Assembly: GCF_003116585.1 (NCBI RefSeq)
Contig: NZ_QEHM01000006.1
Span: 372,001 to 436,000, forward strand
Direction of reading: 5' to 3'
DNA: 64,000 nt
DNA from: Albibacillus kandeliae
Lineage (GTDB): Bacteria; Pseudomonadota; Alphaproteobacteria; Rhodobacterales; Rhodobacteraceae
The notes under the pieces were generated by a model, which saw nothing but the letters and a program-made list of their open reading frames with translations, searched no databases and was not told the DNA's origin. Positions 50,752-59,491 of this stretch are shown here, piece by piece (position 1 is the first letter of the stretch; the number at the start of each line of letters is the position of its first letter). A program made the translations under genes and the position numbers.

Positions 50752-51510
50752 TTGAGCGAAACTTATCTCCTGATCTTCGCCGCCCTGATCGTCGGCATGT
50801 CCAAGGGCGGCCTCTCGTCGGCCGCCGCCATCGCGGTGCCGATGCTGGCGCTGTTCATGAACCCCATCAAGGCGGCGGCGACCCTGCTGCCGGTCTACAT
50901 CGTGACCGACTGGATCGGCGTCTGGCTCTACCGCCGCGACTTCTCGCGCCGGAACGTCCAGATCCTCGTCCCCGCGATCCTGCTCGGCGTCGCCATCGCG
51001 ACGCTGATCACCCCCTACGTCTCGGAGGGCGCGCTGCTCGTCTTCACCGGTGCCATCGGCCTCTGGTATTGCGCCCGCGCATGGTTCAGACGGGCCTCGA
51101 CCGAGGTGCAGGAGGCCCGCGTGCTGCCCGGCCTGTTCTGGGGCACGATCACCGGGATCGCCAGCTTCATCACCCACTCGGGCGCGCCGCCATCGCAGGC
51201 CTACCTGCTGCCGCAGCGGCTGCCCAAACTCCAGTTCGCCGGCACTGTCGCCATCAGCTTTGCCATCGGCAACCTCGTAAAGCTGCCCGCCTACTACGCC
51301 ATCGGCCAGCTCGAAGGGCTGAACTGGCCCCTGATCGCCGGGCTGGCGCTGACCGGGATCATCGGCACCTATTTCGGGCGCTGGCTGACCCACCTGCTGC
51401 CCGAGGCGGTCTACATGCGCACCATTCAGGGGATGCTGCTGATCCTCTCCGTCATCCTGCTATGGCGCGGCGGGGTCGAGATGATGGGGCAGACCGCCGG
51501 TCAGGGCTGA
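50752..51510 (+). CDS. Sulfite exporter TauE/SafE family membrane protein
   Basis: A 252-residue membrane protein with eight hydrophobic helices and the two TauE half-repeats: FAALIVGMSKGGLSSAAAIAVPMLALFMNP near the N-terminus and WGTITGIASFITHSGAPPSQAYLLPQ near residues 127-152. The family moves sulfite, sulfoacetate or other organic anions. The start is uncertain: TTG 50752 gives a compact family N-terminus, GTG 50707 would add 15 residues. Its 3' end overlaps the convergent cytosine deaminase gene by 10 bases. Confidence 0.85.
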   Translation: MSETYLLIFAALIVGMSKGGLSSAAAIAVPMLALFMNPIKAAATLLPVYIVTDWIGVWLYRRDFSRRNVQILVPAILLGVAIATLITPYVSEGALLVFTGAIGLWYCARAWFRRASTEVQEARVLPGLFWGTITGIASFITHSGAPPSQAYLLPQRLPKLQFAGTVAISFAIGNLVKLPAYYAIGQLEGLNWPLIAGLALTGIIGTYFGRWLTHLLPEAVYMRTIQGMLLILSVILLWRGGVEMMGQTAGQG

Positions 51511-52796
51511 CCGCCCTTGGGCGCGTAGTCGGCCGGATTCACCCGCGTCGGCCGCCCGGGCAGCGAGAGATCGGCCTGCACCACCGGCATGCGCGAGATC
51601 ACCGTGCCGCCCTTGATCACCGCCAGCCGGTTGGCCTTCAGCCGGATCGCCTCGATGGTGTCCTGCGCCTGCAGCAGCACCATGTCGGCCTTGCAGCCGA
51701 CCTCGAGCCCGTAGCCCTCCAGCCCCAGCGCCTTGGCCGGGTTCACGGTGACCGCGTCGAAACAGCTGCGGATCGCCTCGCGCGAGGTCATCTGTCCTAC
51801 GTGCAGCGCCATATGCGCCACCTCCAGCATGTCGCCCGAGCCGAGCGAGTACCACGGGTCCATGACACAGTCGTGCCCGAACGACACGTTGATCCCCGCC
51901 GCCATCAGCTCCGGCACCCGGGTCTGGCCGCGCCGCTTGGGATAGCTGTCGTGCCGCCCCTGCAGGGTGATGTTGATCAGCGGGTTGGCGATGGCCTGAA
52001 TGTCGGCCTCGGCCATCAGCGGCATCAGCTTCGAGACATAGTAGTTGTCCATCGAATGCATCGAGGTCAGGTGCGACCCGGCCACCCGCCCCTGCAGTCC
52101 GAAGCGCACCGCCTGTTGCGCCAACGTCTCGATATGGCGGCTCATCGGATCGTCGCTCTCGTCGCAGTGCAGGTCCACCCGCAGCCCGCGATCCGCCGCG
52201 ATCCGGCACAGCGCCTCGACCGAGGCCGCACCGTCGGCCATCGTGCGTTCGAAATGCGGGATGCCGCCCACCACGTCCACGCCCATGTCGAGCGCCCGCT
52301 CCAGCGCCTCGGCGGCGCCCGGCGCGCGGAAATAGCCGTCCTGCGGGAAGGCCACCAGTTGCAGGTCGATGTAGGGCTTCACCCGCTCGCGCACGTCCAG
52401 CAGCGCCTCGACGGTCAGCAGCCGCGGGTCGGACACGTCCACATGCGAGCGGATCGCCAGCAGCCCGCGCGACACGGCCAGATCGCAATAGCGCAGCGCC
52501 CGCTCCACCAACCCCTCGTGGGTCAGCAACGGCTTGAGCTCCCCCCAGAGCGCGATGCCTTCGAGCAGGGTGCCCGAGGTGTTCATCCGCGGCATCCCCA
52601 GCGACAGCGTCGCGTCAAGGTGGAAATGGCTGTCAACGAAGGGCGGCGAGACCAGCAGCCCGCCCGCGTCGATCACCTCGCCCGCCTCGGCGGTCAGACC
52701 AGCCTCGACGGCCTCGATCCTGCCACCGCGCGCGCCGATGCTCATTCCGGTGCGCCCGTCGGGCAGCGTGGCGTTGGTGATCAGCAGGTCGAACAT
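51501..52796 (-). CDS. codA: Cytosine deaminase-like amidohydrolase
   Basis: A 431-residue metal-dependent deaminase close to E. coli CodA over its length. The metal site is visible: HFHLD near residues 58-62, HCDESDD near 219, the Lys-free S-H-L-T-SMHS block near 242-250, and FGHDCVMDPWYSLGSGDMLEVAHM near 310 with the metal Asp. GIPHFERT and NPLINITLQGRHDSYPKRRGQTRV are also CodA-specific blocks. It should convert cytosine, or a related cyclic urea/pyrimidine, to uracil and ammonia. With a nucleoside-type importer and an oxygenase nearby it supports a pyrimidine-use theme. Confidence 0.88.
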   Translation of the reverse strand: MFDLLITNATLPDGRTGMSIGARGGRIEAVEAGLTAEAGEVIDAGGLLVSPPFVDSHFHLDATLSLGMPRMNTSGTLLEGIALWGELKPLLTHEGLVERALRYCDLAVSRGLLAIRSHVDVSDPRLLTVEALLDVRERVKPYIDLQLVAFPQDGYFRAPGAAEALERALDMGVDVVGGIPHFERTMADGAASVEALCRIAADRGLRVDLHCDESDDPMSRHIETLAQQAVRFGLQGRVAGSHLTSMHSMDNYYVSKLMPLMAEADIQAIANPLINITLQGRHDSYPKRRGQTRVPELMAAGINVSFGHDCVMDPWYSLGSGDMLEVAHMALHVGQMTSREAIRSCFDAVTVNPAKALGLEGYGLEVGCKADMVLLQAQDTIEAIRLKANRLAVIKGGTVISRMPVVQADLSLPGRPTRVNPADYAPKGGQP

Positions 52797-52895
52797 GGGA
52801 GAGGCCTTTCCGTCAGGGTCGCCCTCTTGTTGGCGTCACTTCGCGCCCGGCACAAGGGCCAGATCGACGAAACCGTCCTGACGGCGGTCAGCACC

Positions 52896-52938
52896 AAACT
52901 CTTCAAAGAGTTTTGCCAGGAATATTTGAGTATTCCTG
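52896..52938 (-). terminator. Twin hairpin element downstream of the EmrB-like gene
   Basis: CAGGAATA (52917-52924) and TATTCCTG (52931-52938) form a perfect 8-bp stem with a 6-base loop; directly beside it AAACTCTT (52896-52903) and AAGAGTTT (52906-52913) form a second. Both follow the stop of the efflux gene on the minus strand, within the 156-base gap before codA. They could terminate the efflux transcript or be a mobile palindromic repeat. Confidence 0.5.
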
Positions 52939-52952
52939 CCCCAGATCGGCGG

Positions 52953-54518
52953 TCAGTGCGCGTCGACCGCCTTGCCTTCCGGGGGCTTCTTCATCAGCAG
53001 CGCCATGATCGCCAGCCCGCCGAACACCACCGAGATCAGCACGAAGATGTCGATGAAGGACATCACCGCCGCCTGCCCGTGCAGGCGCGACGCCATCTGT
53101 GCCAGCGCTCCGGTCGACGCCGCCGCGCCGTGGACGCCATGCGCCTCGAGGTTCTGGGTCATGATCCCGATCTGCCGCATGGCCTCGGGATTGCTCCATG
53201 TGATGTCCTCCGACAGGCGCTCGTAGTGCAGCACCTGCCGGTTGGTCAGGATCGTGTTGATGATCGCGAGGCCCACCGCACCGCCGAGGTTCCGCATCAG
53301 GTTGTAGAGCCCCGAGGCGCCCTTGATCTTCTCGGGCGGCAGCGTGCCCAGCGACAGGTTGTTGATCGGTACCATGCAGATCATCAGCGACATACCCCGC
53401 AGCACCTGCGGCAACAACAGTTCGCGGAAATCCCACTGATCGGTCATACCCGTCAGCATCCAAGTCGAGACCCCGAAGCCCACGAAACCCAGCAGCAGCA
53501 TCACCCGCAGGTCAAGCTTCTGCGACAAGACCCCGGCCAGCGGCGCGGTAAAGAACATCGCCATGCCCGACACAAAGACGGTTTCGCCGATCTGCAGGCT
53601 GTCATAGCCGCGGATCTGGGCAAGGTAGAGCGGGTAGAGATAGGTCAGACCGTAGAGGCCGATACCCATCACGAAACTGAACACCGACCCCACCGCGAAG
53701 TTCGCGTTGGAAAAGGCCGAGAAATCGACCAGCGGCTCGTCGCGGGTGAAGGCCCGGTAGAATGTCACCACACAGCCGACGACCATGACGACCGAGAGGA
53801 TGGCGACGACCTCGTCATGCAGCCATTCGTTGCTCGGCCCTTCCTCCAGCACGTATTCCAGCGCCCCGAGAAAGGCCGCCAGCGCGCCGAGCCCGATCCA
53901 GTCGAACTTGTCGAAGAGCTTCCACTCCGGCTTGTCGAAGTCGATCATCATCCAGGCCCCGATGGTCACCCCGATGCCCGGGATCACGTTGACCAGGAAC
54001 AGCCAGTGCCACGAGAAGGCGTGGCTGAGGTAACCGCCCACGGTCGGCCCGACGGTGGGGGCCAGCGTGGCGACAAGGCCGATCATCGGCGAGACGATGG
54101 CGCGCTTGGAAGGAGGGAAGACGGTATAGGCGGCGGCAAAGACCGCAGGGATCATCCCGCCGCCCAGGAACCCCTGCAGCCCGCGCCAGAGGATCATTTC
54201 CTCGATCGAACTCGAGGTCGCGCAGAGAAAGCTCGACAGGGTAAACCCGGCGGCGGCGATGCTGAAGAGGATCCGGGTGGACATCAGCCGGGCGAGAAAA
54301 CCCGACAGTGGGATCATGATCACCTCGGCGATCAGGTAGCTGGTCTGGACCCAGCTGATCTCGTCGGAGGAGGCGGAGAGACCGGCCTGGATATCGGTCA
54401 GCGAGGCCGAGACGATCTGAATGTCGAGGATGGCCATGAACATCCCGAAGACCATGACCATGAAGGCCGCGATACGCCGGGGCGTCAGCTCCGGCGTCTG
54501 CGATTGGGCTGCGTCCAT
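52953..54518 (-). CDS. DHA2-family major facilitator efflux permease, EmrB-like
   Basis: A 521-residue membrane protein with 14 predicted helices. Family segments include FGMFMAILDIQIVSASLTDIQAGLSASSDEISWVQTSYLIAEVIMIPLSGFLA (~19-72) with motif C-like LVATLAPTVGPTVGGYLSHAFSWHWLFLVNVIPG (~148-181). It exports hydrophobic drugs or toxic organics in exchange for protons, working with the HlyD/EmrA-like protein encoded just upstream (14 bases apart) and an outer-membrane channel not present here. It is controlled by the TetR protein at 55913-56581 by position. Confidence 0.92.
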   Translation of the reverse strand: MDAAQSQTPELTPRRIAAFMVMVFGMFMAILDIQIVSASLTDIQAGLSASSDEISWVQTSYLIAEVIMIPLSGFLARLMSTRILFSIAAAGFTLSSFLCATSSSIEEMILWRGLQGFLGGGMIPAVFAAAYTVFPPSKRAIVSPMIGLVATLAPTVGPTVGGYLSHAFSWHWLFLVNVIPGIGVTIGAWMMIDFDKPEWKLFDKFDWIGLGALAAFLGALEYVLEEGPSNEWLHDEVVAILSVVMVVGCVVTFYRAFTRDEPLVDFSAFSNANFAVGSVFSFVMGIGLYGLTYLYPLYLAQIRGYDSLQIGETVFVSGMAMFFTAPLAGVLSQKLDLRVMLLLGFVGFGVSTWMLTGMTDQWDFRELLLPQVLRGMSLMICMVPINNLSLGTLPPEKIKGASGLYNLMRNLGGAVGLAIINTILTNRQVLHYERLSEDITWSNPEAMRQIGIMTQNLEAHGVHGAAASTGALAQMASRLHGQAAVMSFIDIFVLISVVFGGLAIMALLMKKPPEGKAVDAH

Positions 54519-54532
54519 GACACGTGCCCTCT

Positions 54533-55720
54533 TTACTCGGCCGCGGCGAGGCGCGCCCGCTGGTCCGGAACGGTCCGGCTGTCGACGTTCACCTCAACCG
54601 AGAGACCGGCGCGAAGCTGCCCGGTGGCCAGGGCCTCCTCGGGGATCTCGATGCGCACAGGCACCCGCTGAACCACCTTGGTGAAGTTGCCCGTCGCGTT
54701 GTCGGCGGGCAGCAGGGAGAACACCGAGCCGGTGGCCGGGGCGGCCGAGGCGACCTTACCTTCGAATTCACGGTCCGGCAGCGCGTCAAAGCTGAGCGTG
54801 ACCTCTGCCCCGGCCGCGATGCCTTCCATCTGCGTTTCCTTGAAGTTCGCCTCGATGTAGAAGCCCTGATCCGGAACCAGCGCGGCCAGGCGCGTGCCCG
54901 CGCTCACAAGGTCGCCCTTTTCCATGTTCAGGTTGGCGATCACGCCGTCGGCGGGCGCGCGCAGGACGGTGCGCTCAAGGTCCAGTTCGGCCTGTTTCAC
55001 CGCCAGCTCCAGCTGATGCTTGGATCCTTCGGCCTCGGCGCGCTGCGCCTTCAGGACACTGACCTGCGCCTCGGCGCTGACCACGGCCGCCTTGGCCGAG
55101 GCGAGGCTCGCGGTCGCGGTGTCCAGCGTCTCGGTGGCGGTATCGAGCGCCGCCTGCGTGGCAACCGCGCGATCCTTCAGGCCCTTGGTCCGGTCATAGC
55201 TGGAATTGGCGCTGCGCAGCGTGGCCTCGGCGGCGTCCTGCCCCGCGACTGCCTGCGACACGGCCGCCTTCGCGGCGGTGATCTGCGCGTCGATCCGCGC
55301 CAGCGTCTCGTCGGCGCTGGTCACCTTGCTGCGCGCCGTTTCCAGGGCGATGCGATAATCGCCGTCATCCAGCCGGACCAGCACGTCACCCTTTTTGACA
55401 TGGGTGTTCGCCGATACCGGCAGCTCGGTCACGTAACCGAGCACCTTGCTCGAAATCAGGGTGATGTCTGCCTGTACGTATGCGTCGTCGGTCGACTCCA
55501 TGAACCGCCCCACGGTCCAGTACTTGTAGCCTTCGTACCCACCTGCCCCGAGCACCAGCAGCGCCACGAGACCGAGGATGGCCTTCTTGCGCGAACCTCC
55601 ACCGGCCTTGCCGGCAGGCGCTTCGGGGGCCTTCGGCGCCTCGACGGGCGCGGCTTCGGCTTCGGGGGTGACAGCGACCGAGTCGGGATCTTGGGAGGGC
55701 AGCGGGCGGTCGTGTTTCAT
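54533..55720 (-). CDS. HlyD-family efflux periplasmic adaptor, EmrA-like
   Basis: A 395-residue adaptor with one N-terminal membrane helix (KKAILGLVALLVLGAGGYEGYKYW, ~48-71), a biotinyl-lipoyl-like domain, a long coiled-coil hairpin rich in Ala, Glu and Gln (~120-240) and a beta-barrel end. DDAYVQADITLISSKVLGYVTELPVSANTHVKKGDVLVRLDDGDY (~79-123) is the EmrA signature. It links the EmrB-like pump to the outer membrane. First gene of the efflux operon; the divergent promoter region carries the operator at 55792-55809. Confidence 0.92.
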   Translation of the reverse strand: MKHDRPLPSQDPDSVAVTPEAEAAPVEAPKAPEAPAGKAGGGSRKKAILGLVALLVLGAGGYEGYKYWTVGRFMESTDDAYVQADITLISSKVLGYVTELPVSANTHVKKGDVLVRLDDGDYRIALETARSKVTSADETLARIDAQITAAKAAVSQAVAGQDAAEATLRSANSSYDRTKGLKDRAVATQAALDTATETLDTATASLASAKAAVVSAEAQVSVLKAQRAEAEGSKHQLELAVKQAELDLERTVLRAPADGVIANLNMEKGDLVSAGTRLAALVPDQGFYIEANFKETQMEGIAAGAEVTLSFDALPDREFEGKVASAAPATGSVFSLLPADNATGNFTKVVQRVPVRIEIPEEALATGQLRAGLSVEVNVDSRTVPDQRARLAAAE

Positions 55721-55791
55721 GACGAGGCAATCCTTGGGTGCGCGAAGACGCGCGAAGGGGGGCAGCAGAATCGGCGGAGGCGCGCCGATGG

Positions 55792-55809
55792 TCGAACCGA
55801 GCGGTTCGA
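55792..55809. promoter_or_regulatory. TetR-type palindromic operator, site 1 (efflux promoter side)
   Basis: TCGAACCGAGCGGTTCGA is an 18-bp perfect inverted repeat (TCGAACCG/CGGTTCGA with an AG centre), about 72 bases upstream of the adaptor start. A second copy is 59 bases to the right. Placement fits repression of the efflux pair. Confidence 0.75.
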
Positions 55810-55850
55810 TCCGTCACGTAATCTATTGCGTTCTCCATTTCAAGGGTTCA

Positions 55851-55868
55851 TCGAACCGTTTGGTTCGA
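55851..55868. promoter_or_regulatory. TetR-type palindromic operator, site 2 (regulator promoter side)
   Basis: TCGAACCGTTTGGTTCGA repeats site 1 with a single arm mismatch. It directly precedes an AT-rich TATATAG at 55870-55876, a likely -10 region for the TetR gene starting at 55913, so binding here would block regulator transcription (autoregulation, inference). Confidence 0.75.
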
Positions 55869-55912
55869 TTATATAGGACCCAGGCAATCCTGCCCCGGAG
55901 AGACCCGCGCCC

Positions 55913-56581
55913 ATGAGCGACCAAGCCGACAAGACGTCCGACTGCTGCATGCGCCGCACCCGCCACGCGGCCGGCACCGATCCGGCCAAGCGCGACCAGA
56001 TCCTCGACGGGGCCTACCGGGTGTTCTTCGACAAGGGTTTCGACGCCACCAGCATGAACGACGTCTGCAAGACGGCCGGCGTGTCCAAGGGCACGATCTA
56101 CGTCTACTTCGCCGACAAGACCGACCTCTTCGAGGCGCTGGTCGGCCGCGAGCGCGACCGGCTGTTCACCGGGCTCGACGCGCTGCTGGAGTCCGACCGG
56201 CCCCTGCGCGACAAGCTCATCGCCTACGGCACCGCGCTGGCGACGGCGCTCTGTTCCGAGCGCGTGATCAGCGCTCAGCGCATCGTGATCGGGACCATCG
56301 AAAAGCTGCCCGACATGGTGCGCCGCTTCTATGACGCGGGCGCCCAGAAGTCGCACAACCGTCTCAGGCAGCTGCTGGAACAGGAGATCGCCGCCGGGCG
56401 CCTCCAGCTCGAAGACACCGAGTTGGCCAGCTATCAGATCATCGAACTCTCGACCGCCGGCCTCTGGCGCCAGCGCATCTTCAACAAGCGCCCCACGCCG
56501 CCCTCTCCCGAGGAGATCGACCGCGTGGTGCGCAGCGGCGTGGACATGTTCCTCGCCGCCTCCGCCCCCTCCGAGGCGTGA
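55913..56581 (+). CDS. TetR-family transcriptional regulator of the EmrAB-like efflux pair
   Basis: A 222-residue regulator. The helix-turn-helix is at ~26-72 (RDQILDGAYRVFFDKGFDATSMNDVCKTAGVSKGTIYVYFADKTDLFEALV), followed by an AefR-like C-terminal domain. It is divergent from the adaptor gene and two near-identical palindromes lie between them, the standard layout for a local repressor that is released by a toxic ligand. Its end is six bases from the end of a convergent aldehyde dehydrogenase gene. Confidence 0.93.
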   Translation: MSDQADKTSDCCMRRTRHAAGTDPAKRDQILDGAYRVFFDKGFDATSMNDVCKTAGVSKGTIYVYFADKTDLFEALVGRERDRLFTGLDALLESDRPLRDKLIAYGTALATALCSERVISAQRIVIGTIEKLPDMVRRFYDAGAQKSHNRLRQLLEQEIAAGRLQLEDTELASYQIIELSTAGLWRQRIFNKRPTPPSPEEIDRVVRSGVDMFLAASAPSEA

Positions 56582-56587
56582 CCCGCC

Positions 56588-58036
56588 TCAGATCGGGTAG
56601 TGCAGCGGACCGTCCTGCACGGTGATCCAGCGCAGCTCGGTGAACTCGGCCACGCCCCAGGTTCCGCCGAACCGGCCATAGCCCGAGGACTTGACCCCGC
56701 CAAAGGGCATCTGCGCCTCGTCGTGCACGGTCGGGCCGTTGATGTGGCAGATGCCGCTCTCGATCCGGCGCGCCACGGCCATCGCGTTCATCACGTCCCG
56801 CCCGAACACGGCCGAGGACAGGCCGAACTCGCTGTCATTGGCGATCCGCACCGCCTCGTCCACCGACTGCGCGCGGATGATCGCGACCACGGGGCCAAAG
56901 CTCTCTTCCGAGTAGAGCCGCATCTCGGGCGTCACATGGTCGATGGCGGCGGCGTTCAGGATGGTGCCCTCCCCGCCCCCGGCGATCTGCACCGCGCCCT
57001 TGTCCACGGCATCGGCGACGAGGTCGCGCACCCGGTCGGCCGCCGAACGGTTGACCAGCGACCCCAGCGGACTGCTGCCCTCGCGCGGATCGCCCGCCGT
57101 CAGGGTCTCCACCTTGGCCGCGAAGGCCTCGGCAAAGGCGTCGCCCGCCGCGCCCACTGTAATGATCCGTTCGGTCGACATGCAGATCTGACCCTGGTTC
57201 ATGTAGGCGCCAAAGCCCGCCGCTGCGACCGCCGCGTCGATGTCGCCGTCCTCCAGCACGATCATCGGAGCCTTGCCCCCCAGTTCCAGCAGCGCGGGCT
57301 TCAGATAGCGCCCGGCCAGTTCGCCGATCACCTTGCCGACCCGGGTCGAGCCGGTGAAGTTCACGCGCCGCACCGCCGGGTTGGCCACCAGCGCCTCGAC
57401 CAGCGCCGGGGCATCCTCGGGCGCGTTCGAAATCGCGTTGACCACGCCTTTCGGGAACCCGCCCTCGGCCACCGCCTCGACGATCAGCGCATGGGTGCGC
57501 GGGCACAGCTCGGAGGTCTTCATCACCACGGTATTGCCACAGGCCAGCGGCGTCGCGATCGAGCGCACGCCAAGGATCACCGGCGCGTTCCACGGCGCCA
57601 TCGACAGCACCACGCCCGCGGGCTGCCGGATCGCCATCGCCATGCTGCCCGGACGGTTCGAGGGCACGATCTCGCCCTTGATCTGGGTGGTCAGCGACGC
57701 CGCCTCCACCAGCATGTCGGCGGCCAGCATCACGTTGAACCGCGCCCAGGCCTCGGTCGCGCCGATCTCGTCCTTCATCGCTGCGACGATGTCGTCGCCC
57801 CGGGCACGCAGCGAGTCCGCGGCGGCCAGCAGCGCCGTGCGACGCGCCCCCGGCCCGGTCTGCGACCAGCCCGCATAGGCGCGCGCCGCCGCATCCACGG
57901 CGCGGGCGGCGTCTTCCAGCGAGGCTGCCGCCGCGCTCGTCACCACCTCGCCCGTCACCGGATTCTCGCGGGTAAAGGTCCGGCCGCCCTCGGCATCCAG
58001 ATGGGCGCCGTCGATGTAGAGTTTGAGTTGTTCCAT
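56588..58036 (-). CDS. NAD(P)-dependent aldehyde dehydrogenase, salicylaldehyde/vanillin dehydrogenase-like
   Basis: A 482-residue enzyme oxidising an aldehyde to an acid. The catalytic Cys is in MNQGQICMSTERI (near residue 284), the general base Glu in LELGGKAPMIVLED (near residue 250) and the cofactor segment is VNFTGSTRVGKVIGE (near 225-239). The sequence style is closest to aryl-aldehyde dehydrogenases. It is encoded just downstream of livF on the same strand, so it may act on a product of the imported compound. Confidence 0.9.
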   Translation of the reverse strand: MEQLKLYIDGAHLDAEGGRTFTRENPVTGEVVTSAAAASLEDAARAVDAAARAYAGWSQTGPGARRTALLAAADSLRARGDDIVAAMKDEIGATEAWARFNVMLAADMLVEAASLTTQIKGEIVPSNRPGSMAMAIRQPAGVVLSMAPWNAPVILGVRSIATPLACGNTVVMKTSELCPRTHALIVEAVAEGGFPKGVVNAISNAPEDAPALVEALVANPAVRRVNFTGSTRVGKVIGELAGRYLKPALLELGGKAPMIVLEDGDIDAAVAAAGFGAYMNQGQICMSTERIITVGAAGDAFAEAFAAKVETLTAGDPREGSSPLGSLVNRSAADRVRDLVADAVDKGAVQIAGGGEGTILNAAAIDHVTPEMRLYSEESFGPVVAIIRAQSVDEAVRIANDSEFGLSSAVFGRDVMNAMAVARRIESGICHINGPTVHDEAQMPFGGVKSSGYGRFGGTWGVAEFTELRWITVQDGPLHYPI

Positions 58037-58047
58037 GTCCTGTCCTT

Positions 58048-58770
58048 TTACGAAGTCCCGGCAGAGGCGCCGCCGAGGAAGGCGCGCACCACGGCGGGGT
58101 CATTTCTCAGTTCCTCGGCCCGGCCGGACCCGATGATCCGCCCCGCCTCGATCAGGTAGGCGCGGTCCGCCAAAGCCAGCGTGGCCCGCGCGTTCTGTTC
58201 CACGATCAGCACCGTCAGCCCGGTCGCCCGGATCCGTTCGAGCGCGCAGAAGACGCCCTGCGTCACCACCGGGGCCAGCCCCAGCGAGGGCTCGTCCAGC
58301 AGCAGCAGGTCGGGGGCCGACATGAGCGCGCGCCCGATGGCCACCATCTGCTGCTCGCCGCCCGACATGGTGCCCGCGATCTGGTCGCGCCGCTCGGCCA
58401 GCTTGGGGAACAGGTCAAAGACCTCCATGCGCTGCGCGGCGGCGTCCCCCCGCGCACGATCGGGAAAGGCCCCGAGGGCAAGGTTCTCGGCCACGCTCAT
58501 CGCCGGAAAGATGCCCCGCCCCTCCGGCACGATGGCGATGCCCATCTCGACCAGCCGGTGCTGCGGCACCCCGGCCAGGGCCCGCCCGCGATAGGTGATC
58601 TGTCCGGCCCGCGCCGCGACCCGCGCACTGATCGCGCCCAGCAGCGAGGACTTGCCCGCGCCGTTCGCCCCGAGGATCGCCACCATCTCGCCCTGCCCGA
58701 CCGACAGCGAGACATCGTTCAGCGCGACGTGCTTGCCATAGGCGACCGTAAGCCCCTCGACCTCAAGCAT
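58048..58770 (-). CDS. livF: Branched-chain amino acid/amide-type ABC transporter ATP-binding protein, LivF
   Basis: A 240-residue ATPase. Walker A GANGAGKSS is near residues 34-42, signature MSGGEQQMVAIGRALM near 136-151 and Walker B LLLLDEPSLGLAPV near 156-169. With LivG it powers the LivHM channel. Its ATG overlaps the livG stop by 8 bases. Liv-type importers take branched-chain amino acids, amides or urea; the binding protein at 61341 must define which. Confidence 0.93.
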   Translation of the reverse strand: MLEVEGLTVAYGKHVALNDVSLSVGQGEMVAILGANGAGKSSLLGAISARVAARAGQITYRGRALAGVPQHRLVEMGIAIVPEGRGIFPAMSVAENLALGAFPDRARGDAAAQRMEVFDLFPKLAERRDQIAGTMSGGEQQMVAIGRALMSAPDLLLLDEPSLGLAPVVTQGVFCALERIRATGLTVLIVEQNARATLALADRAYLIEAGRIIGSGRAEELRNDPAVVRAFLGGASAGTS

Positions 58771-59491
58771 CGCTCACCTCCCCCAGATAGGCTGCGATCA
58801 CCTGCGGATCGGCCAGCACGGTGCCGGTCTCGCCGTCCGCGATCAGCTTGCCCGAATTCATCACCAGCACGCGCGGACACAGCGCCCGGACCGCCTCCAT
58901 GATATGTTCCACCATGACGATGGTGATGCCCGAACCGGTCAGCGCGCGGATCAGCGCGATCCCCTCGGCCAGTTCCGTCGGGTTCAGGCCCGCCAGCCAT
59001 TCGTCCAGCAGCAGCAGCCTCGGCTCCGCCGCCAGCGCCCGCGCCAGTTCCAGCCGCTTCTGGTCGATATAGGTCAGCTCGCCCGCCGTGACGCCCGCGC
59101 GCCCGGCCAGCCCGACCTGCTCCAGCGCCCGCGCCGCCACCTCGCGCGCCGCCGCGCCCCAGTGCGCCCGCGCCCCGAACACCGCCGGGATCATCACGTT
59201 CTCCTCCAGCGTCAGCGAGGGCAGGATGCGCACCAGCTGAAAGGTCCGCGCCACGCCCGCGCGGGCGATCCGGTCGGCCCGCTGACCGGTCAGGGTGACA
59301 TCTCCCAGCCGGACGGTTCCCGCCGTCGCCGGAAAGGCCCCCGAGACGAGGTTGATCAGCGTCGTCTTGCCCGACCCGTTCGGCCCCAGCAGCCCGACGA
59401 TCTCGCCCTCGGCCACCGTGAAGGACACATCGTCGACCGCCCTCAGCCCGCCGAAGGACTTGGCGAGCGCCTTTACCCGCAGCAGCGTCAT
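58763..59491 (-). CDS. livG: Branched-chain amino acid/amide-type ABC transporter ATP-binding protein, LivG
   Basis: A 242-residue ATPase with Walker A GPNGSGKTT near residues 36-44 and Walker B LLLLDEWLAGLNPTE near 160-174. The signature region reads LTYIDQKRLELARAL where LSYGQQRRLEIARAL is usual, so the canonical S-G motif is weakly kept. Start ATG 59491 overlaps the livM stop. Part of livHMGF. Confidence 0.92.
   Translation of the reverse strand: MTLLRVKALAKSFGGLRAVDDVSFTVAEGEIVGLLGPNGSGKTTLINLVSGAFPATAGTVRLGDVTLTGQRADRIARAGVARTFQLVRILPSLTLEENVMIPAVFGARAHWGAAAREVAARALEQVGLAGRAGVTAGELTYIDQKRLELARALAAEPRLLLLDEWLAGLNPTELAEGIALIRALTGSGITIVMVEHIMEAVRALCPRVLVMNSGKLIADGETGTVLADPQVIAAYLGEVSDA

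Noticed and set aside
51069-54671. 1200-codon plus-strand open frame over TauE, codA and the efflux permease
   Set aside because: Antisense to codA and EmrB-like genes, which have clear catalytic and membrane features; no domain in the long frame.
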